Assembly: GCA_020466095.1 (NCBI GenBank)
Contig: CM035808.1
Span: 7,049,633 to 7,113,632 of the forward strand
DNA: 64,000 bases
Reading direction: 5' to 3'
Source of the DNA: Chlorops oryzae
Taxonomy: Eukaryota > Arthropoda > Insecta > Diptera > Chloropidae
Below, one piece after another: positions 59,001 through 64,000 of this stretch (positions within the stretch are counted from its first letter, which is position 1; each line of letters begins with the position of its first letter). The notes under the pieces were generated by a model, which made no database searches, was not told the DNA's origin, and saw only the letters and a program-made list of their open reading frames with translations. The translations under genes and the position numbers were made by a program.

Positions 59001-62000
59001 TATCAATGTGTGTTAAAATTGTTCGTCACAATATAGTATCTATGTAATTATTATTAATTTCATTGTCGTGGTTGTAGTTGTTGTTGGACGTATCTCGTTT
59101 GTTGTGTCTTACGTTGTATTGCGTGTTCTCTAACCAAACTTTCTCCAAATCAAACACGCTCATATTGATCTCTTTGTTTCTCAGGATGGCACTTCGAATG
59201 TCTTGGATGACAGTATGAGCGCTTTATTAAATAGTAATACCAGCTGTTTACGAAAAAAACTCATCGGTGTTACACATTATCGGAAGCCAGGACCACCAAC
59301 TCCGAGCAAAAATGGTGGACGTTTATCGCTGGGTGGAAGCTCTGAACCCTCACGTGAAGTATTAAGAGAATCTTGTGATGAAAACACACCGACATCATCA
59401 AAAACGCCGGCCCGTTTTGGATTCTTTTCGTCGCGATTCAGTTTGGGGAGCAATAATAATAATACAACCAGAGACGAGGTAAGCTGCGAACGAAACATAT
59501 TTAGGCAATTCATAAGGTCTTCTAAAATTAAATTGAATTAAATTTATCCTCCTAAAATGAGTATTTTTTGAGCTAATAATACTCATTTCACCAGGGGATA
59601 AATTTAAAAGGGATTTAAGAAGACCTTGTGAATTGCTTAATTTTCTTTAATATACAATGTTTTGGGTAGAATTAAAATGTTAGCTATTTAACATATTAAC
59701 ATGTACACAATTTTCTCAATATTCAGGCAGACATGCTCTAGAAATCGAATCCCCATAAAAAAATTCAAAATAGCTGAAATTTCTATTGAAATCTCATTAG
59801 GGGTATTCACAAAGGCGTCGAAAAATAGGAAAGTCGGAAAATCGGAAAATTTAAACTGCTTAAAAAGTTGTGCAAGATACAAAAAAAGTTTTAAAATTTT
59901 ATAAGAAGTCGCAATTTTCCGACTTTCCGACTATCCAACGTTTTGAACACGCCTTTGTGAATACCCCTACTGATTTCGAATTTCTTTTATGAGGATTCTA
60001 TTTCTAGAGCCGCATACCTGATAGTTATTTTTTCTTAGGGCTGCATATTTTTATTTATAGGGGTTAAACTAGTTCTGTCAGAAATGAAACAGAAATTAAA
60101 AACTTCATAAAATTTCTGATTAATTTCTGAGGCGTTTTTTTTTATTATATGAAGTTTTTCATTTCTGACAGCTGGAGATAGCCCTATAATCTCTTATTTG
60201 AAACTATTTTTCAACAAAATGAAATAGTCGAAATTCCTAGAAGGATGAAGTGGTAGAAACGAGTTTATAAATAGCAGGCCTGTTAAGTGATGATTACACG
60301 GCCTCACAGAAAAAAGTTTATAAAAAAAACTTTGTGGCGCCGCAGGATTCGAATTTGAGGTAAAATTTTTATACCCGACACACTCTGTGTCGAGGGTATA
60401 TTGCGTTTGTTGGGTTGTGTGTAACACCCAGAACCAGTCGAGATAGACTATACAAAATGTATATAGAAATGATCAGCGTCACCAGGAGATTCGATTTAGA
60501 CAGTCGTCGTCGTCGTCTGTCTGTATACAGTTATCTTATCGAAGGAGTTGAGATATCTTGAAGAAATTTGGTATGCGTGCTCACGGGGACGTGAGTAAGA
60601 ACAAGTTCGAGAATGGACCCGATCGGACCATTTTTAGGGGTACCTCCAGTACTAGGATCTGTTAGAAAATCACAAAAACTGCTCTAAAACCGATGTTTTT
60701 ACAAGATATTTTGATGATAATTTGATATTTAACCATGTTTAGATGCCATAAATAACTTTAAAATTTTTTTATAATGGGGCGAGGTTTTGAACATTTGACA
60801 CTAAATTCAAAGATTGAAATTGGACTTTGTCTTTTAACAATTTTCAAAAATTATTTTGATTCATTTTAGGACTTTAGGCACAAAATCTAACATGCCAATG
60901 GACTTTGACGTCAAAATACTTTCATAAAGAAATTAAAGCAAAATTCGAAAATATCTGATGAGCTGAATAGAGAGTTTTCTGATCAACCTTCAAAATAGTT
61001 TTTATCGTTCGTGTCAAAATTTTATTGAGATTGATTTTTGAAATCAAATAAGTTTTTTAAAGTGTGTTTTGACATGATGATAGGAGGTCTCAAATTGGTG
61101 GCAAAAAGAGCTGACGTAATAATGAGGCCATAAAGACGTAACGATTAAAATTAGATCCTTAAGAATTACAAATGTCGCATTTTTGATTATCTAATGAGTA
61201 AATCGTAAAAGAATAGTGCCCTCACGAGCTGTGAGGCCACTTTTGAATTACATAATATAATTGGATTACTTACATGCGGCGTTATCCTGATTATTGAAAA
61301 TGACCTTTTCTGCTAAATAATAGTATTAACATTACAACGAAAATTCCTGAAATCGATTTTCATTGGATTCAAGCTTTGAAATATTTATGGAAGTCCGTTA
61401 ATCTGAACTTACGATTTACTTTCAAGACTACAGAAAGTTAAAAATTATTAAGCAAGTGAATTTTTCGCGATGGTTCGGTCATGGTCCAAAGTTTTAAACA
61501 CGTTGAGAGATACCTATTAATCATAATTCAGATTTAACAGGTCTGATAAATATAGATTCCCTTTTTGTTGGACGCGATCAGATAAAGAAGTTAAAGAATG
61601 AGTGGTTCAGGTTTAGGCTCAACTCCAATTCATAGTGACCTTTCTAAAATCTTCTGTACGATGCCGTTTCATTTGATAAGAACCCTAAAGAATGTTAAAC
61701 TCTTGCGTTTGCATTTGATAGATACCCTAACTGAAGATAGCACTCAAACTATTATATCCTTTTTCCTGTCAGAATAGAAAAAAAAAATCGCGCGTAGATT
61801 ATTCAAAAAACCAATTTGAGTGGTCGGAAAAGTAGAATTAATAATTCTCCATTAAGCTAACAATCTCTTACATTCGTGCACACTATTTGTTCAATCTTGT
61901 TGATGTGTAGTTGATGCTGTTGTCGTTTTGTGCTGTGCTGTTATCGTGATCGTTATTGAAAGGTAAAACCAACGATTTTAATTAATCCAAAATTTCTAAA

Positions 62001-63839
62001 ACGATTTTTCGTATTCCCTTCTCTTTTATTAATGAATAACAGAAAGAAGAAGAAGATGATGATAATGATGATGATGATGATGATGATGAGACGATGATCA
62101 TCAGGAAGAACAGCAGCAGCAGCAGCTATACAACAGTAATCATCGACAAGATCGACAGAAATTGTGTATCAAGGAAGCAAAAATTGCTAGAAATGATTTA
62201 AGGCGAATGCTACAAATGAAAAACATGGAGAAAATCAATAGTTCTAGGAAAACTGAAGAGATTTCCGGTGTAAACACGATTTGTACATCAACACCTCGCA
62301 AAAGGCGTAACCGAGCATTTGAGAGAAGAGTTCTGATCAAAGAAATCCAACGAGAGCCAACATCAGCAGAATCATCAGCTATTGATAGATTAAGTTCATG
62401 TGAAATAACACCATTGAATATAAGTGTTATTGAAACACCACCAACATTGGGCAACATACGAAGTAGACGACGCCGGTCAATAACTTTCGTTAAATGTGCA
62501 GCAAATGCGAAAAGATTATCGGGAAGATCTTCGATTGGTGTGGCGATCACAGAACTGCAACGTCGCATTCGAAAGGGAGCGCGACGTGAACGAACACCAG
62601 GCACTAGACCTTCGCTTTGTGTGAATAAGAATCTTTATGCGAGCAAAGTCAATACTCCACAACGTGGTGCAATTCGAGATTTGAAGCGTATCATGGGACG
62701 CAAAAACCGAATATTGCGTTTCGATAAACAGCGTATGCTGCTAGTCGACAACAATACGAGTTCCTCAAATGCAGAAATTTCCGATACAGACATCGAATAC
62801 ACTGAGGAACAAAATGTAGTTGAAGAAGAAAATATTTCACTTGTCGATGATGCAACATTTGCTATGGAAAAAAATATCAATCACAACAACACTACGTTGG
62901 TTGTGACAACGAACAAAATCGAAGCATGTGGAAAGCACGAAAAAGCTTATATTAAAGAGAAAGATGACGGGGTAAGATTAGAAAAAGCAACACGTATCGA
63001 ACTGGATACTACTACCGACGTTTCCTCAGCTTTGGCAATAGCCAATAGCGATACGAAAATAATTCCCGTATCAATTATCGGCTCAGTTCGATACGAAAAA
63101 CAAGTTGAGAAAATGCAGGAAGAGGAGAGATTCTCTGAATACGGTTCAAGTACCAAACGATTTGAACAGTTATTAAAGGAAACAGTTTCTCAAGCTCCAT
63201 TCGAGATACGCAGCATGCGTTTGAGTTCAATTGGTGCATCGCACTCTGATAGTGGTATGACATCGAGATCGACATCGACAGCAACATCGACAGCAAACAT
63301 CTACAACGAATTCATTGTCAGTTGAACATGCGAACGACGATCGACTCAATTCGCATTCTTCGAATATTGACTTTTTTGGAATGACTCCAAATAATCCAAC
63401 AAATTCCAAAACGTGCGATACGTCGTCGTACACTACCGTAAAAGCAACGCCACACCAATCGCCAGTATCGCCGTCACCGTTACAACAGCCTTCACGGACA
63501 ATATATGGTGCCAGTGTTATATTTAATCCTCGTATTCCAAATGTCGATGGTCTGCGTGTTCGAAAATCCTCCATATATTTCAAAAATCCCAAATGTTCGA
63601 CATTCCGATCTAGCTATGGTCGTTTGAGTGCCATCGGTTCAAACAACACATATCCAGCTAGCTTCTCGCAAGAAGGCGGCGATCTCATTCTTGTAACGAA
63701 TCAAACTATAACGCTCTACGATCTCATTTGCATGTGGCATCAAATGAACGTTTGGACGCGTCTATTAATTTTCGTCATCGTCTCTGGGTCCATAGGTGCA
63801 TTTTTAATGCTAATGGGCTACCTTTACTTAAATCGTTAA
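44035..63839 (+). CDS. mud: Mushroom body defect (Mud), NuMA orthologue; reading frame broken about nine times as sequenced
   Basis: Mud/NuMA links the Pins(LGN)-Gαi cortex complex to dynein and spindle microtubules and so orients mitotic spindles. Coding exons are 44035-44073, 44342-44474, 44539-45029, 45086-45167, 45225-45316, 46600-46707, 46767-46856, 46947-52855, 56480-56575, 56695-57009, 58510-58609, 59185-59478 and 62043-63839, about 3,180 codons with GT-AG introns and compatible phases. The start MDARSWRKVLLQW and the following ISECNFMERNYLNVEH...GDYIYVYSLLLHFSCVK give the NuMA-type head. A Ser/Thr-Pro linker (GRKSPSTPKTT) precedes a coiled coil of about 2,000 residues. Exon 58510-58609 carries the Pins/LGN-binding motif, and the end has a membrane segment (LLIFVIVSGSIGAFLMLMGY), as expected for membrane-anchored Mud isoforms. 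The first seven exons are clean. Frame changes lie near 47.63, 49.84, 49.93, 50.49, 50.86, 51.93, 56.88, 62.09 and 63.31 kb. Confidence 0.88.
44109..44303. mobile_element. MITE of about 195 bp in mud intron 1
   Basis: The left end gatacaaagagagaaagata followed by gcgccacttc is mirrored on the right by gaagtggcgc and tatcttgttttcttgtatc. The direct repeat acaaaaccat occurs on both flanks (44102-44111 and about 44305-44314) and may be a 9-10-bp target duplication. The element fills most of the 268-bp intron. Confidence 0.6.
45469..46301. repeat. Dispersed repeat with palindromic head, in mud intron 5
   Basis: It opens with a short hairpin, tatacccgacacactctgtg and its complement, then aacaccagaacc-type words, gatcagcgtcaccaggagat, aagtgggcgtggcaaagg (twice) and an end near ataacacccttacttgttt. 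The same head and order occur at 60370-60780 and, more diverged, at 12984-14265. There is no ORF. Class not assigned. Confidence 0.55.
46947..52855 (+). CDS. mud: mud main coiled-coil exon (5.9 kb) with six frame changes
   Basis: One exon encodes nearly the whole Mud rod: heptad-rich E/K/Q/L sequence with no proline-rich breaks, starting KKDLLIKGLTDEKADL and ending KLEKMKNKM at a GTGAGT donor. The frame, as position modulo 3, goes 0, 1, 0, 1, 2, 0, 2, with changes near 47625-47650, 49835-49845, 49915-49935, 50480-50505, 50845-50868 and 51915-51945. On both sides of each change the coiled-coil pattern continues without a gap, and the only stops are those met after a shift. A cdk/SP-rich non-coil patch (about 47040-47150, with SSFARYTNSSGSLGSPENL) precedes the long rod. 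The short minus-strand ORFs opposite are shadows. Confidence 0.88.
52860..55720. other. mud intron DNA without a recognised element
   Basis: AT-rich unique sequence. A locally repeated phrase aggatatcctcacga occurs twice at about 53126 and 53152. No inverted ends, no conserved ORF. Confidence 0.4.
55725..55979 (+). CDS. Small membrane ORF resembling cytochrome c oxidase subunit 6A, nested in a mud intron
   Basis: The 84-codon ORF has a meaningless poly-F stretch from a T-tract and then a plausible coding part. After the splice-like tataccag (ending 55799) it reads STASHAIENGKLWK, a hydrophobic helix SIVVIAPVCVALCMHAYM, and YELQIRAKNPAF before TAA. The order ASH, xLWK, helix with VALCM, then YExLxIRxK-F, follows subunit 6A of mitochondrial complex IV, which continues with a PWG-type C-terminus that is absent here. 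It may be the last exon of a small nested gene, a truncated COX6A-like paralogue, or a decayed copy. An alternative membrane exon of mud is also possible, because the phase after CAG fits the previous mud donor. No presequence exon was identified. Confidence 0.4.
   Translation: MNATKRNSLAFFFFFFLFLNSRIYQSTASHAIENGKLWKSRVKSCLKYTSIVVIAPVCVALCMHAYMRYNDYELQIRAKNPAFY
57221..57761 (+). mobile_element. 5'-truncated non-LTR retrotransposon with 13-bp target duplication
   Basis: The insertion is bounded by the direct repeat taggaggaggttt at 57208-57220 and 57762-57774. It contains the C-terminal end of an ORF2, a short 3' UTR, and a 3' tail of ctaacctaacctaac pentamers instead of poly(A). Truncation at the left, an intact 3' end and a perfect duplication are the marks of target-primed reverse transcription. 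It lies in a mud intron in the sense direction. Confidence 0.9.
57227..57667 (+). pseudogene. ORF2 C-terminus of the non-LTR element (zinc-knuckle region after RNase H)
   Basis: The open stretch of 146 codons contains RADIRRTVSIITGHCLIGRH, AERLGVPYNDFCRSC and a CxxC-type knuckle that continues C-R-S-C ... SHLMCHCPGLARRKSRLLG, ending at TAG after a tryptophan-rich tail. This is the conserved C-terminus of many dipteran non-LTR retrotransposons. The reverse transcriptase and endonuclease are missing. The intact frame suggests a fairly recent insertion. The first ATG is not a true start. Confidence 0.8.
57775..58160. other. mud intron DNA, no recognised element
   Basis: Ordinary intron sequence with a repeated theme ggatatc/ggata-ccgg (about 57960-58145). 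No ORF or inverted ends are supported. Confidence 0.35.
58180..58336. repeat. Minisatellite, 25-bp unit, about six copies
   Basis: The unit atgatgatgatgatatgagg followed by gtggg is repeated head to tail with one variant (extra c in gggcgatg). It sits in the mud intron about 170 bp before the Pins-binding exon. The 149-codon ORF on the minus strand (Pro/Ser/His repeats) is translation of the array. Confidence 0.88.
58510..58609 (+). CDS. mud: mud exon with the Pins/LGN-binding motif
   Basis: The preceding exon ends DMKNGRMSEI and the split codon CA/G leads into PEELQHRNSLLPPHLKSAYA. This aligns with NuMA RIAELQQRN-CPPHLKTCY, the segment that binds the TPR groove of LGN/Pins. The exon then ends CEDEVK at the donor GTAAGC (58610). 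The following exon opens with DGTSNVLDDSM, in phase. This motif is the strongest single proof that the gene is the NuMA/Mud orthologue and not just any coiled-coil protein. Confidence 0.9.
58610..58780 (+). CDS. mud: Possible alternative mud C-terminus by read-through of the Pins-binding exon
   Basis: If the donor at 58610 is not used, the frame stays open for 56 codons (VSIPNYSSTEASTVTATAQ then Gln-rich) to TAA at 58778-58780. An isoform ending here would keep Pins binding and lack the C-terminal basic and membrane parts. Mud is known to have isoforms with different C-termini, but whether this one exists cannot be judged from sequence alone. Confidence 0.35.
   Translation, partial: VSIPNYSSTEASTVTATAQERLKQQPQPKNQEQQQKFSKNLNFLNMRWNRQSFSKS
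59185..59478 (+). CDS. mud: mud exon after the Pins-binding motif
   Basis: Ninety-eight codons, phase 0 at both borders (acceptor tttctcag, donor GTAAGC). It encodes a low-complexity cytosolic region with Ser/Thr-Pro sites (KPGPPTPSKNGG, ENTPTSSKTPARFGF), like the basic Ser/Pro-rich tail of NuMA that carries cyclin-dependent kinase and microtubule/nuclear signals. Ignoring the donor gives a second possible short end, 20 further codons to a stop at 59541. Confidence 0.75.
59800..59967. mobile_element. MITE, 168 bp, ends ggggtattcacaaaggcgt, TA target site
   Basis: The left end ggggtattcacaaaggcgt is perfectly reversed at the right end acgcctttgtgaatacccc. TA flanks both sides (59798-59799 and 59968-59969). 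A second internal pair, gaaagtcgg/ccgactttc, extends the hairpin, so the RNA would fold almost end to end. Confidence 0.78.
60076..60180. repeat. Foldback of about 105 bp in mud intron
   Basis: Arms ctgtcagaaatgaaa and tttcatttctgacag surround inner arms aacttcataaaatttctga and its partial complement. A relative lies at 4555-4645. Confidence 0.6.
60370..60780. repeat. Third copy of the tatacccg-head repeat, right end lost
   Basis: The first 300 bases match 45469-45770 closely (tatacccgacacactctgtg, gatcagcgtcaccaggagat, ccagtactaggatctgtta). After about 60780 the similarity ends in unrelated AT-rich DNA. A small cgtcgtcgt run near 60503 replaces the usual sequence. Confidence 0.6.
60785..62040. 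other. mud last intron, no recognised element
   Basis: Unique-looking AT-rich sequence with no conserved ORF or inverted repeat. The 3' end shows a usable acceptor (cttctcttttattaatgaataacag) before 62043. Confidence 0.4.
62043..63839 (+). CDS. mud: mud terminal exon: acidic/Gln tract, basic region and membrane anchor, two frame changes
   Basis: The exon opens with KEEEDDDN and a run of Asp from a gat repeat, passes a frame change near 62090, and continues HQEEQQQQQLYNSNHRQDRQ and LCIKEAKIARNDLRRML. Basic Ser/Thr-Pro segments follow (CTSTPRKRRNRAF, RSRRRRSITFVK, RKGARRERTPGTRPS), resembling a nuclear-localisation or microtubule-binding tail. A second frame change near 63295-63320 joins TSTTNSLSVEHANDDR. 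The last 120 residues include YGASVIFNPRIPNVDGLRVRK and finish with the anchor WTRLLIFVIVSGSIGAFLML and GYLYLNR before TAA. A single C-terminal membrane span fits nuclear-envelope or ER-anchored Mud isoforms. Confidence 0.75.
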
Positions 63840-63982
63840 TTCGGAAAGAGGCTCTATAGTCCGTCTGATGAAGATATTTTCTTATTATGTATATGTTTAA
63901 ACCGTATGTCAACATACATTCTTCATAATCGTTTGTTATCGTATTTTTGTCCCGCTTATTTGTTTCTCTAAGTGACATGTAT

Positions 63983-63992
63983 TAAAATAAAA
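63983..63992 (+). promoter_or_regulatory. Probable mud poly(A) signal
   Basis: The word aataaaaa lies about 145 bases after the mud stop codon, at the window's right edge. It is the first AATAAA hexamer downstream of the stop. Confidence 0.5.
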
Positions 63993-64000
63993 ATGTTTAA

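Overview
The window is nuclear DNA from an AT-rich insect, most likely a higher fly (Diptera, Brachycera; possibly a tephritid-like lineage, which is inference). The signs are short GT-AG introns in housekeeping genes, one intron of 27.5 kb packed with small inverted-repeat transposons, and a Mud-type NuMA orthologue, a gene best known from flies. No operons, CRISPR arrays, intact tRNA genes or bacterial features are visible.

Layout. (1) 1-1557, minus strand: the N-terminal 421 codons of NAT10 (RNA cytidine acetyltransferase), cut by the left edge. (2) 1.6-4.7 kb: foldback repeats, including a 728-bp MITE with a clean TTAC target duplication. (3) 4794-5644, minus: complete two-exon UTP11 (small-subunit processome). 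(4) 5.9-9.5 kb: three more MITEs (TTA, probable TA and TTAA target sites), one carrying a broken MADF-domain ORF. (5) 10031-38764, plus: a RETREG/FAM134-type ER-phagy receptor. Its first coding exon lies 27.5 kb from the second, and the intron holds AT-rich duplications, three copies of a TTAA MITE, many Tigger/pogo-like MITEs, tRNA-like SINE remnants, a retrotransposon tail, a large foldback and a 64-bp tandem array derived from a MITE. (6) 40819-41809, minus: complete TRMT10A (tRNA m1G9 methyltransferase), enclosed by inverted repeats of about 555 bp. (7) 44035-63839, plus: mud (NuMA orthologue) over at least 13 coding exons, from a NuMA-type head through a very long coiled coil to a Pins/LGN-binding motif and a C-terminal membrane anchor. 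Its introns contain a 5'-truncated non-LTR retrotransposon with a 13-bp target duplication, a minisatellite, several MITEs and a small ORF resembling cytochrome c oxidase subunit 6A.

Three of the genes (NAT10, UTP11, TRMT10A) act in ribosome or tRNA maturation, RETREG in ER turnover and mud in spindle orientation. They are ordinary neighbours in a eukaryotic genome, with no sign of a shared pathway. The most unusual observations are the TRMT10A gene inside an inverted-repeat block, the clustering of about nine single-base frame breaks in mud while every other gene is clean, the nested COX6A-like ORF, and the conversion of a MITE segment into a tandem array.
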